From contig JBECKT010000051.1 in NCBI GenBank assembly GCA_040235405.1, positions 1 to 64,000 on the forward strand: a stretch of DNA of 64,000 nt, written 5' to 3'. Below, one piece after another: positions 1 through 7,785 of the stretch (position 1 is its first letter; every line of letters begins with the position of its first letter). Origin of the DNA: PGZG01 sp040235405 (lineage in GTDB: Bacteria > Pseudomonadota > Gammaproteobacteria > Pseudomonadales > Alcanivoracaceae). The translations under genes and the position numbers were made by a program. Under the pieces are notes generated by a model. It saw only the letters and a list, made by a program, of their open reading frames with translations, did no database searches and had not been told where the DNA came from.

Positions 1-18
1 GCCCCAGATCACGTCCGA

Positions 19-450
19 TCACTTTTCCGGGGGCTCCGTTACCAGACCGATTTTCTGGATACCGGCACCCTGTAGCGCCGACATCAAGCTCACCACCTTG
101 CCGTAGGCAACCTCAGAATCGCCCTCAAGCAGAAACAGGGTCTCCGGTTTGTTGCGATGAATGCGCAATGCGTGCCCTTTCACCGTATCCAGGCTCGCCG
201 ACTTCCGGGCATCACCACCGACATTGATAAAGTAGCTGCCATCTTTCTTGATGGAAACAATCACTGGCTCCTGATCCTTGCTGTCCAGCGGTGTGCTGTT
301 GGTCCGCGGCAGATCCACGTTGATACCCTGAGTCATCATCGGGGCAGTAATCATGAACACCACCAGCAACACCAGCATAACGTCGATGTAAGGCACCACG
401 TTAATCTCGGCCACCAGCTTGCGCGGCGAACGAACCTTCATGGAAGCCAT
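19..450 (-). CDS. tolR: TolR, Tol-Pal envelope protein
   Basis: ExbD/TolR-family inner-membrane protein of 143 residues. With TolQ it forms the proton-driven motor that energises TolA for outer-membrane constriction at division. A short cytoplasmic N-terminus is followed by one membrane helix at about residues 21-38. That helix carries the Asp (D23, in PYIDVMLVLLV) conserved as the proton-carrying residue of the family, and the periplasmic domain follows. The frame is open further upstream, but the start used here (ATG at 448-450) overlaps the tolQ stop as TAATG and gives family length. The stop lies only 18 bases from the window edge. A GTG overlapping it at 20-22 could begin tolA, but too little is visible to say. 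Confidence 0.95.
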   Translation of the reverse strand: MASMKVRSPRKLVAEINVVPYIDVMLVLLVVFMITAPMMTQGINVDLPRTNSTPLDSKDQEPVIVSIKKDGSYFINVGGDARKSASLDTVKGHALRIHRNKPETLFLLEGDSEVAYGKVVSLMSALQGAGIQKIGLVTEPPEK

Positions 451-1139
451 TACCGATGCTCCCCGTTGTGCGCCTGACGGTGCAACAGCGAGGAAAATTC
501 TTCGGCAAACATCTCGCACTCTCCGACCAGCTCATCAGTCAGCGATGCATAGCGGTTATAGGCCACCACGGCAGGAATAGCAGCAAACAAACCCATTGCC
601 GTGGCAATAAGTGCCTCAGCGATACCAGGAGCGACCACCGCCAGCGTTGCCTGAGACACATGCGCAAGTGCACGAAATGAATTCATGATGCCCCAGACGG
701 TGCCGAACAGACCGATGTAAGGACTGGTGGAACCGACCGTAGCAAGAAATGGCAGGCTTTTATTGAGCCGCGCCTGCTCACGTTGCAGGGCTACACGCAT
801 GGCTCGCTGCGCACCCTCCATCACCGCGTCGGCGTCGCGGGAAGTTTTGGCAAGACGAACATACTCCTCAAAGCCGGCGCGAAAAATAGTTTCCTGGCCG
901 GCGTCCTCGTCAGGCGCCTTGCGAACCTGATTGTATAGCGTCGACAGGTCCTCGCCGGACCAGAACCGCTCCTCAAAAGCCGCGCCGGCCTTGCCGGCCC
1001 GACTCAACACCCGGAAGCGCACCACGATCATGACCCAGGACACCACCGAGGCCAGCATCAGCGCCGCCATCACCAGCTGTACCACCAGACCGGCATTCCC
1101 GATCAGGCTCAGAATTGACATGCTGTCTTGCTCGACCAT
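450..1139 (-). CDS. tolQ: TolQ, Tol-Pal proton channel subunit
   Basis: MotA/TolQ/ExbB-family protein of 229 residues, the usual length. It has an N-terminal membrane helix at about residues 15-40, a large cytoplasmic loop and two further helices in the second half. The segment around SPYIGLFGTVWGIM is the family signature in the second helix. It forms the stator and channel with TolR. An internal Met at residue 7 is a possible alternative start. It lies 21 bases after ybgC and is translationally coupled to tolR, so ybgC-tolQ-tolR read as one operon in the standard order. Confidence 0.95.
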   Translation of the reverse strand: MVEQDSMSILSLIGNAGLVVQLVMAALMLASVVSWVMIVVRFRVLSRAGKAGAAFEERFWSGEDLSTLYNQVRKAPDEDAGQETIFRAGFEEYVRLAKTSRDADAVMEGAQRAMRVALQREQARLNKSLPFLATVGSTSPYIGLFGTVWGIMNSFRALAHVSQATLAVVAPGIAEALIATAMGLFAAIPAVVAYNRYASLTDELVGECEMFAEEFSSLLHRQAHNGEHR

Positions 1140-1160
1140 CGAGCGGCTCCTTTATCCAGT

Positions 1161-1568
1161 TCAGAGAGTGTTCTTGATATTGAGGTAGAGCGCTTTCGGC
1201 ATCGCTCTGGGCCGGACATCGCCAGCAGAGACACAGGCCACACGGACCTCGGCTTCGCAAAGAAGTTCATCATCGCGCCAGACTTGCTGAATAAAATCCA
1301 GTGTTGCCTTGCCCAGACGACGCAACCCGGCAGTGACCTGAACTGCGTCATCAATCCGCGCCGGGCGATGATAGCGGACCGAGCAGGAGTGCACCACGAA
1401 CAGAAAGTTGTCCCCGGCCAGCGCATAGTGGTGGTAGCCGAGCGTTCGCAACCACTCGGTACGGGCGCGCTCCATGAACTTCAGATAATTGACGTAATAG
1501 ACGATACCGCCGGCATCGGTGTCCTCGATATAAACCCTGATGGGCAGACGAAACGCTGGTTCGGTCAT
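1161..1568 (-). CDS. ybgC: YbgC, Tol-Pal-associated acyl-CoA thioesterase
   Basis: Hot-dog-fold thioesterase of 135 residues. The N-terminus has the 4HBT motif YIEDTDAGGIVYYVNYLKF, with the catalytic Asp at D18 as in the E. coli protein. The family hydrolyses short acyl-CoAs and is almost always the first gene of the tol-pal cluster, as here. Its ATG overlaps the ruvB stop by four bases (ATGA), which links the ruv and tol genes in one transcript. The physiological substrate is not settled even in model organisms. Confidence 0.94.
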   Translation of the reverse strand: MTEPAFRLPIRVYIEDTDAGGIVYYVNYLKFMERARTEWLRTLGYHHYALAGDNFLFVVHSCSVRYHRPARIDDAVQVTAGLRRLGKATLDFIQQVWRDDELLCEAEVRVACVSAGDVRPRAMPKALYLNIKNTL

Positions 1569-2599
1569 GTCTCGAACAGATCTCCGGAAGTGCTGGCACG
1601 CAGCGGCTTCAGGCCGAAATGACGCCAGGCATTATTGGTCACCAGACGACCACGGGGCGTGCGCTGGATAAAACCCTGCTGGATCAGATAAGGCTCGACC
1701 ACCTCCTCCAGCGTGCCGGCATCCTCGTTCAGGGCCGCGCCCAGAGACTCCAGCCCGACCGGCCCACCGTCAAATTTTTCCATCATGGTCAGCAGCAAAC
1801 GGCGGTCGTTGCCATCCAGCCCGCAGGAATCCACCTCCAGCATATCCAGCGCAGCACAGGCAATCGCGCCACTGATCCGGCCATCGCCACGCACTTCGGC
1901 ATAATCGCGAACCCGACGCAGCAAACGGTTGGCAATACGCGGTGTGCCGCGGGCACGACGAGCAATCTCGACGGCGCCATCATCATCCACTGACAGGGAA
2001 AAAATCTCGCAGGCGCGTTTGACGATACCGGTCAGGTCCTCCGTAGAGTAAAACTCCAGCCGCTGAACGATACCAAACCGATCCCGCAACGGACTGGTCA
2101 GCAATCCGGCTCGGGTAGTTGCACCCACCAGAGTAAAAGGCGGCAGCTCAATCTTGATGGAACGTGCTGCGGGCCCTTCACCGATCATGATATCGAGCTG
2201 GTAGTCCTCTAGCGCCGGATAGAGAATTTCCTCTACCACCGGAGAAAGTCGATGAATTTCGTCGACAAACAGGACATCGCCACGTTCAAGGTTGGTCAGA
2301 ATGGCAGCCAGATCCCCTGCTTTTTCCAGCACCGGCCCCGAAGTGCTTTTCAGCTCTGATCCCATCTCTCTGGCGATGATATGCGCCAGCGTGGTTTTGC
2401 CCAGCCCTGGCGGACCAAAGATCAAAGTGTGATCCAGCGCTTCGCCGCGCTTGCGCGCCGCATCAATAAAAATTTCCATGCGCTCGCGCACCTTCGGCTG
2501 GCCGTGATAATCACTGAGGCTGGCCGGGCGGATGGCCCGTTCGATCTGATCTTCCTGATGCTCAAGCGTACTGGCGGAAATAATGCGGTCGATGGTCAT
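1565..2599 (-). CDS. ruvB: RuvB, Holliday-junction branch-migration ATPase
   Basis: AAA+ motor of 344 residues that drives branch migration of Holliday junctions together with RuvA. The Walker A motif GPPGLGKTT lies at residues 62-70 and the Walker B motif LFVDEIH near residue 115. The sensor/arginine-finger stretch GATTRAGLLTSPLRDRFG follows, and a winged-helix DNA-binding domain ends the protein. Length and motifs match the family throughout. It follows ruvA after 23 bases and overlaps ybgC by four. Confidence 0.98.
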   Translation of the reverse strand: MTIDRIISASTLEHQEDQIERAIRPASLSDYHGQPKVRERMEIFIDAARKRGEALDHTLIFGPPGLGKTTLAHIIAREMGSELKSTSGPVLEKAGDLAAILTNLERGDVLFVDEIHRLSPVVEEILYPALEDYQLDIMIGEGPAARSIKIELPPFTLVGATTRAGLLTSPLRDRFGIVQRLEFYSTEDLTGIVKRACEIFSLSVDDDGAVEIARRARGTPRIANRLLRRVRDYAEVRGDGRISGAIACAALDMLEVDSCGLDGNDRRLLLTMMEKFDGGPVGLESLGAALNEDAGTLEEVVEPYLIQQGFIQRTPRGRLVTNNAWRHFGLKPLRASTSGDLFET

Positions 2600-2622
2600 A
2601 CTAGTGCTCTTTAAAGGTCCGG

Positions 2623-3225
2623 TTAACGAGCCAGACTTTTCAGCGCCTGACGAATCAGCATTTCACTGGAGAGCGAATCCGCATCAGCCACTCTGGCCAC
2701 GGCGGCCTGAGCGTCTTTCAAGCGATAACCAAGGCTCTCCAGCGCCGCCACTGCATCAGACACCGCATCGGCAGGCAAGCTCGCCGGCCGCTGGCCCGGC
2801 AGCGTTACCGGCGCGCCATCAAGTTTACCCAGCCGGTCAGACATTTCGATCAACAGCCGCTCCGCAGTCTTCTTGCCAACGCCGGGAATTTTCACCAGCG
2901 TTGAACTGTCCTGCAACTCGATACAGCGAACCAGCCGCTCGGCTTCCATCCCGGACAGAATCGCCAGCGCCATCTTCGGGCCAACACCGTTGACCTTGAT
3001 CAGGGCACGAAACAACTCACGCTCAAAACGGGAACAAAACCCGTAAAGCAATTGGGCATCTTCTCGAACAACAAAATGAGTAAACAGAACCAGCTCGGCG
3101 CCGGGCTCGGGAAGCTGATAGAACACCGTCATCGGCGCTTCGACTTCGTAGCCAACACCAGCAACATCCAGCAGCAGCCAGGGCGCTCGCTTGTCGAGCA
3201 GCACTCCACGCAGTTGTCCGATCAT
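2623..3225 (-). CDS. ruvA: RuvA, Holliday-junction DNA-binding subunit
   Basis: Protein of 200 residues starting MIGQLRGVLLDK, the family N-terminus. It has an OB-fold domain, then tandem helix-hairpin-helix motifs (VNGVGPKMALAILSG and IPGVGKKTAERLLIE), then a flexible linker and a C-terminal three-helix domain that contacts RuvB. The frame is open 24 codons upstream, but the chosen ATG overlaps the ruvC stop (ATGA), which fits coupled translation and the normal length. Confidence 0.97.
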   Translation of the reverse strand: MIGQLRGVLLDKRAPWLLLDVAGVGYEVEAPMTVFYQLPEPGAELVLFTHFVVREDAQLLYGFCSRFERELFRALIKVNGVGPKMALAILSGMEAERLVRCIELQDSSTLVKIPGVGKKTAERLLIEMSDRLGKLDGAPVTLPGQRPASLPADAVSDAVAALESLGYRLKDAQAAVARVADADSLSSEMLIRQALKSLAR

Positions 3226-3740
3226 CTGACCCTTCTTCCCCTTACTGCGGTGGCCCCGGCAATCCGCGCAAGGCTCAGGCGCATATGCGCGTGACAAATC
3301 GCAATCGCCAAGGCATCCGCCGCGTCCGCCTGCGGCACTTTATCCAGCTTGAGCAGGTAACGCACCATCTGCGCCACCTGGCTTTTTTCCGCACTGCCCT
3401 TGCCCACCAACGCCTGCTTGACCTGACGGGCCGAGTATTCAAACACCGGCACTCCGCCCTGCACCAGAGCACACAACGCGGCGCCCCGGGCCTGCCCCAG
3501 CTTCAGCGCGGAATCGGCATTACGCGCCATGAAGACCTGCTCCACCGCCGCTTCCGCCGGACCATGCTCGGCAACCACAACCGACAGGCTCGAAAAGATC
3601 TCGCCAAGCCTTGAAGGAATGTCCTGCGACAGGGTGCTGACGGTACCACAGCTCACATAGCTCAGAGAGCCACCCGACTGCCGGACCAGACCATAGCCGG
3701 TATGGCGGGAGCCGGGATCAATACCAAGAATCAGGGTCAT
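3222..3740 (-). CDS. ruvC: RuvC, Holliday-junction resolvase
   Basis: Endonuclease of 172 residues that cuts Holliday junctions symmetrically. The N-terminus ILGIDPGSRHTGYG carries the first catalytic Asp (D8). The Glu of VEQVF and the C-terminal DAADALAIAICH Asp pair complete the four-acidic-residue site. It is the first gene of ruvCAB. The gene upstream is normally yebC, but here it is an unrelated lipoprotein followed by a strong terminator, so ruvC probably has its own promoter in the short gap before 3768. Confidence 0.97.
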   Translation of the reverse strand: MTLILGIDPGSRHTGYGLVRQSGGSLSYVSCGTVSTLSQDIPSRLGEIFSSLSVVVAEHGPAEAAVEQVFMARNADSALKLGQARGAALCALVQGGVPVFEYSARQVKQALVGKGSAEKSQVAQMVRYLLKLDKVPQADAADALAIAICHAHMRLSLARIAGATAVRGRRVR

Positions 3741-3767
3741 GACAGAGCGGTCACATATAAACAGAAG

Positions 3768-3794
3768 GCAGGCGGGTCAGTTGTACCCGCCTGC
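3768..3794 (-). terminator. Rho-independent terminator after the lipoprotein gene
   Basis: A perfect 10-bp inverted repeat (gcaggcgggt at 3768-3777, acccgcctgc at 3785-3794) with a 7-base loop. Read on the minus strand, the stem is followed by a T-rich stretch (TTCTGTTTAT). It lies between the lipoprotein stop at 3820 and the ruvC start at 3740, so it separates the two transcripts. Confidence 0.8.
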
Positions 3795-3819
3795 TGGCCG
3801 GATGTCCAGTGCCCCGAGG

Positions 3820-5049
3820 TTACTGGATGACTTCACAGACCAGATGATTGTAGGTTTTCCGCACCTGGGCCTTGCAAATATTGCTGCCGAAGGACGGGAT
3901 CTGCTCACAGGCCTTCATGGCCGCAAAGCGCTTGGCGCAGTCCGCCGCAACCTGCCCCGCTGTTGGCGCCGCAGGCGCTGCGGCGGGCGCCGATGCCGGC
4001 TGGGCAGACAGGGAGTTCATCAACGCACCGCCGATCGTCGGGGCAGCAGCAGGTGCGGCGACCGGAGCGGCGGTTCCTGCGGAAGCATCCAGCATCGCCG
4101 CAATCAGGGCAGACTTGAGACCGCCCTGCTTGAGCTCGACAATTTCCTCATCGTCAAACACCTTGTACGGCTGACCGCCGGCACGAATACGCGACGCCAG
4201 TAAACCGGCGTCTTCGTGACGCTGTTTTTCCAGCACATCAGCCACGGTCATGCCATCAGGGCCGATAAACCAGACCGCTTGCGCCGGCGGGATAAACCGC
4301 CGATAGCGGCTATCCAGAGCCAGGTTTTCGCGATGGAATGCCAGAGTGTTGCGGGCAGGCGCCAACCCGGCCAGCCGTTGCAGCGCATCCACGCGGAAGA
4401 ACGATGTCGGATTATCGGCAAGATACTTGCGGTACGCCGCCACTGTTCCGGCACGCACCGCCGCCTCATAGGCACCACGGCTGTCGGCAATATGCTGGCC
4501 CAGTGCCAGAGCATGACGGTTCAGCTGGTCACGGGTCAGGTCATACAACGGCCCCTTGCCCTGCACACCAACAAAATAAGGAGTCGGGAAATACACCGAC
4601 AACGCCTCCTTGACAACAAAGGAGTCGGTATTTGTAAACAGCACGTCCTCACCGGAACGAAGCTCCAGCGTGCTCTCAAAAGTATTGGTTTCAACGTAAG
4701 GCAGCAAAGACAGGGTCAGCAGATAGGTCCAGAAGGTCCAGACCCCCTTGGTGTCGGTTTTTTTAACGTTGATCGCGACCTGATACTCGCTGCCACTGCT
4801 GGCAAACCATTTGCCGGCTTCGTTCCAGCCGCGACTCAGAGCCGCCTGATCCCCGGCATTATCAAACCCGCCCATCATACGGAGCTGGCCCGCGTTGACT
4901 GAACCAGAGTAAGCCGCCAGCTCCTGTGGCGGCGCCACGTTCGGAGCCATCTGGCCGTCCGGAGGCAGATAACGACGGGTATGACAACCACTCAACAACG
5001 CGACAGACAGCAACGCCAGCAGCGCTACCGGAAAGAAAGAACGATTCAT
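3820..5049 (-). CDS. Predicted lipoprotein of unknown function
   Basis: Protein of 409 residues with a lipoprotein signal (LLALLSVALLSGC, lipidated Cys at residue 22). Downstream I see a mixed globular region and a segment near residues 295-315 (DDEEIVELKQGGLKSALIAAML). That segment resembles short helical motifs found at the ends of some exported proteins. An Ala/Pro-rich linker precedes a C-terminal four-Cys segment (CAKRF...KACEQI...NICKAQ...HLVCE), likely two disulfides in the periplasm. I do not recognise the family. It occupies the place yebC normally has between aspS and ruvC and ends in its own terminator, so it looks like an insertion or replacement in a conserved block. Confidence 0.85.
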   Translation of the reverse strand: MNRSFFPVALLALLSVALLSGCHTRRYLPPDGQMAPNVAPPQELAAYSGSVNAGQLRMMGGFDNAGDQAALSRGWNEAGKWFASSGSEYQVAINVKKTDTKGVWTFWTYLLTLSLLPYVETNTFESTLELRSGEDVLFTNTDSFVVKEALSVYFPTPYFVGVQGKGPLYDLTRDQLNRHALALGQHIADSRGAYEAAVRAGTVAAYRKYLADNPTSFFRVDALQRLAGLAPARNTLAFHRENLALDSRYRRFIPPAQAVWFIGPDGMTVADVLEKQRHEDAGLLASRIRAGGQPYKVFDDEEIVELKQGGLKSALIAAMLDASAGTAAPVAAPAAAPTIGGALMNSLSAQPASAPAAAPAAPTAGQVAADCAKRFAAMKACEQIPSFGSNICKAQVRKTYNHLVCEVIQ

Positions 5050-5116
5050 CGAAACCCCCGTACGATCCCCAGACTGGCCGCAGCCCGATGCAGACGACCA
5101 GTACAGATGGTGCTAC

Positions 5117-5155
5117 GCCACAGCACTGATGGCAACCCGCAATCAGTGCCGTGGC
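5117..5155 (-). terminator. Hairpin after aspS, possible terminator
   Basis: A 14-bp inverted repeat (5117-5130 with 5142-5155) with one mismatch and an 11-base loop, just downstream of the aspS stop. No T-tract follows on the minus strand. It may be an RNA-stabilising or Rho-assisted end rather than an intrinsic terminator. Confidence 0.4.
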
Positions 5156-5171
5156 GCAGGAGACAGAGGGC

Positions 5172-6944
5172 TTACTTGTCAGCCTCGACCTTGCGCACCT
5201 GGATACCAACTTCGCGCAGCTGCCTGGCCTCCACCGGCGAGGGTGCATGGGTCATCATGCAGGCTGCAGTCTGGGTTTTCGGAAATGCAATGACGTCACG
5301 AATCGATTCACTGCCGGTCATCAGCATCACCATGCGGTCGAGGCCGAATGCCAGCCCACCATGCGGCGGCGCACCAAAACGAAGCGCATCCAGCAGGAAG
5401 CCGAACTTCTCCGCCGCCTCTGCATCACTGATACCCAGCGCCTTGAAGACCGCGTTTTGCATCTCCGGGTTGAAAATACGAATAGAGCCGCCGCCAAGCT
5501 CGGTGCCGTTAAGCACCAGATCGTAGGCCTTTGAAAGCGCCGCACCGGGATCCGAGGCAAGCTCTTCCGGGCTGCACTTGGGCATGGTGAACGGGTGATG
5601 CAGTGCTGCCCAGGAGCCGTCATCGTTTTCCTCGAACATCGGGAAATCGACCACCCACAAAGGAGCCCAGTCGGCCTCCAGCATATTCAGGTCATGGCCA
5701 AGACGAACTCGCAGCGCACCAAGCGCTTCATTAACGATGCGGGCCTTGTCAGCACCGAAGAAAATCAGATCGCCATTCTGTGCCCCGGTACGCTCGATAA
5801 TGCCAGTGATGGCAGTTTCCGTGAGGAACTTCAGGATCGGCGACTGCAGGCCCTCGGTACCGGCGGCCAGATCATTAACCTTGATATAGGCCAACCCTCT
5901 GGCGCCATAGATACCAACGAACTTCGTGTACTCGTCAATCTGGCTGCGCGACAGCTCGCTACCTTTCGGCACCCGCAGGGCAGCAACGCGCCCCTTCGGA
6001 TCCTTGGCAGGACCGGCAAATACCTTGAATTCAACGCCATCCATCAGGTCGGCAATATCAACCAGCTCCAACGGGATACGCAGATCCGGCTTGTCGGAAC
6101 CAAACCGTCGCATCGCTTCACTGAACGGCATGCGCGGCAGCTCGCCGAACTCGATACCGAGCAGGTCGCGGAATACCCGGCGCACCATACCCTCGGCAAC
6201 CCCCATAATGGTTTCTTCGTCGACAAACGAAGCCTCGATATCAATCTGGGTAAACTCCGGCTGCCGGTCTGCACGCAGATCCTCGTCGCGGAAACACTTG
6301 GCAATCTGGTAGTAGCGGTCAAAGCCCGCCACCATCAACAGCTGCTTGAACAGCTGCGGCGACTGCGGCAATGCAAAGAAACTGCCCGGATGGGTCCGGC
6401 TGGGGACCAGATAATCGCGCGCACCTTCCGGGGTAGCACGGGTCAGGATCGGCGTCTCCACATCCATGAAACCCTGCTCTTCCAGATAGTTGCGCACCGC
6501 ATGGCTCAGCTTCGAGCGGAAGCGGAAGTTCTCCAGCACATTCGCGCGACGCAGATCCAGATAGCGGTACTTGAGCCTGATCTCTTCACCGGCACCGCCA
6601 AACTCGTCCAGCTCAAACGGCGGTGTGTCAGACGTATTGAGAATATCCAGAGCAAGACCAAGCACCTCGATATCACCAGTCGGCATGCGCGCATTACGAA
6701 CTGCCTCATCACGCATCCGCACTCTGCCCTCAACACGGATTACGTACTCACTGCGAACCCGATCCGCGCGCTCGAATGCAGCCACCGCATCCGGATCAAA
6801 CACCACTTGCACCAGTCCGGCGCGATCACGCACGTCCAGGAAGATCACTCCACCATGATCCCGGCGACGGTGCACCCAACCGCACAGGGTTATCGTTTCG
6901 CCGTCGTGGGAGGCACGCAAATCACCGCAATAATGGCTACGCAT
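5172..6944 (-). CDS. aspS: Aspartyl-tRNA synthetase, probably non-discriminating
   Basis: Class II synthetase of 590 residues, the bacterial type. It has an N-terminal OB-fold anticodon-binding domain (CGWVHRRRDHGGVIFLDVRD), a catalytic core with motif 2 around FRDEDLRADRQPEFTQ, an inserted GAD domain in the middle, and motif 3 (GGLAFGLDRMVML) near the C-terminus. The anticodon-binding loop has His-Gly (H30-G31). His here is associated with non-discriminating enzymes that charge both tRNA-Asp and tRNA-Asn; discriminating enzymes usually have Leu. That predicts GatCAB-dependent Asn-tRNA synthesis. Identity is certain; tRNA specificity is inference. Confidence 0.98.
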   Translation of the reverse strand: MRSHYCGDLRASHDGETITLCGWVHRRRDHGGVIFLDVRDRAGLVQVVFDPDAVAAFERADRVRSEYVIRVEGRVRMRDEAVRNARMPTGDIEVLGLALDILNTSDTPPFELDEFGGAGEEIRLKYRYLDLRRANVLENFRFRSKLSHAVRNYLEEQGFMDVETPILTRATPEGARDYLVPSRTHPGSFFALPQSPQLFKQLLMVAGFDRYYQIAKCFRDEDLRADRQPEFTQIDIEASFVDEETIMGVAEGMVRRVFRDLLGIEFGELPRMPFSEAMRRFGSDKPDLRIPLELVDIADLMDGVEFKVFAGPAKDPKGRVAALRVPKGSELSRSQIDEYTKFVGIYGARGLAYIKVNDLAAGTEGLQSPILKFLTETAITGIIERTGAQNGDLIFFGADKARIVNEALGALRVRLGHDLNMLEADWAPLWVVDFPMFEENDDGSWAALHHPFTMPKCSPEELASDPGAALSKAYDLVLNGTELGGGSIRIFNPEMQNAVFKALGISDAEAAEKFGFLLDALRFGAPPHGGLAFGLDRMVMLMTGSESIRDVIAFPKTQTAACMMTHAPSPVEARQLREVGIQVRKVEADK

Positions 6945-7001
6945 AACTTTGAATCCGCTCGTTTTTTTTCAGGATGCGGCGGGCAGCCGCAAAGGCGGCG
7001 T

Positions 7002-7007
7002 AGTATA
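7002..7007 (-). promoter_or_regulatory. Likely -10 element of the aspS promoter
   Basis: Minus-strand TATACT, about 58 bases upstream of the aspS start. I see no convincing -35 hexamer at 16-18 bases. The same CGCTATACT string occurs upstream of the dehydrogenase gene at 19165-19170. The rest of 6945-7124 holds no gene I can support. Confidence 0.4.
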
Positions 7008-7124
7008 GCGACTCAGGACGTCGTCAGCTATGCCGGCCCCTGGTGCAACGACAAGCGGCCATGCGCTATTCCGGCTCATCAGGGAAAAAGGGCAAAAATA
7101 CGGGAAAAAAGCCCTGTTCAGTGC

Positions 7125-7153
7125 TTGCCGGTAACGAGTCCTTGGCATATAAC
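7125..7153 (+). promoter_or_regulatory. Sigma-70 promoter of the HU-like gene
   Basis: TTGCCG at 7125-7130, a 17-base spacer and TATAAC at 7148-7153. This good sigma-70 match implies a 5' untranslated leader of roughly 115 bases before the ATG at 7277. An AGGGG ribosome-binding site lies at 7261-7265. Confidence 0.6.
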
Positions 7154-7276
7154 TAGCCCGGAATCATCGCGGGGGACGGCCCCTCAGCTACCAGATCTTC
7201 GGGGTAGCATCGGGAACGGATATCCTTCGGGTGGGTCGAGACATCCAATCGGACTATAAAAGGGGTACACACCATC

Positions 7277-7723
7277 ATGGCTGCCAAGAAAAAAGCTGCT
7301 GCCGCAAAACCGAAAGCCAAAGCCAAGGCCGCACCAAAAGCCAAGGCCGCACCAAAGAAAGCCGCTGCCAAAGCCAAAGCTGCTCCGGCTGCGCCGAAGA
7401 AAGCCAAACTGTACGCTGACCCGGTCAGCAAGACCCAGCTGGTGAGCACCATTGCCGAGAGCACCGAGCTTAGCCGCAAGCAGGTGTCGTCGGTTCTGGA
7501 AGAGCTGAACCTGATCATCGAAGGCCACCTGAAGAAGAAAGGCGGTGCCGGCAGTTTCACCATGCCGGGTTTGTTCAAAATCGTCACCAAGCACAAGCCG
7601 GCACAAAAGGCACGCAAGGGCATCCACCCGATCACCAAGGAGCCGACCACCTTCAAGGCCAAGCCAGCTTCTGTTCAGGTCAAGGTTCGCCCGCTCAAGA
7701 AAATGAAAGACATGGCGCAGTAA
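7277..7723 (+). CDS. HU-family DNA-binding protein with Lys/Ala/Pro-rich tail
   Basis: Protein of 148 residues. Residues 2-44 are a histone-H1-like tail of Lys, Ala and Pro in repeated KAKAAP / KKAA units. From about residue 48 an HU/IHF fold follows (SKTQLVSTIAESTELSRKQV, then the GLFKIVTKHKPAQKARKG region). The core HU proline-loop region is recognisable but diverged from HupA/HupB, and the chain continues to a basic C-terminus. It probably compacts DNA. The tail recalls AlgP-type and chlamydial H1-like proteins. It has a good promoter, a long leader and a strong terminator, so it is monocistronic and probably highly expressed. Confidence 0.9.
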   Translation: MAAKKKAAAAKPKAKAKAAPKAKAAPKKAAAKAKAAPAAPKKAKLYADPVSKTQLVSTIAESTELSRKQVSSVLEELNLIIEGHLKKKGGAGSFTMPGLFKIVTKHKPAQKARKGIHPITKEPTTFKAKPASVQVKVRPLKKMKDMAQ

Positions 7724-7738
7724 GCATTGCCGTGGCTC

Positions 7739-7771
7739 AACAAAAAAGGCGGTTTTCCCGCCTTTTTTGTT
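7739..7771. terminator. Bidirectional Rho-independent terminator
   Basis: A perfect 14-bp stem (7739-7752 with 7758-7771) and a 5-base loop. A-rich and T-rich arms flank a ggcgg/ccgcc core, so it can end transcription in both directions. It separates the HU-like gene from the convergent DUF2806-like gene. Confidence 0.92.
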
Positions 7772-7785
7772 GCCCGCAACGGGAC

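Noticed and set aside
1..22. Possible start of tolA (GTG overlapping the tolR stop)
   Set aside because: tolA is expected here, but 22 bases cannot show the reading frame or a family motif.
5595..7259. A 554-codon plus-strand frame over aspS
   Set aside because: It is antisense to a certain synthetase gene, has no family motif and reflects codon bias of the real gene.
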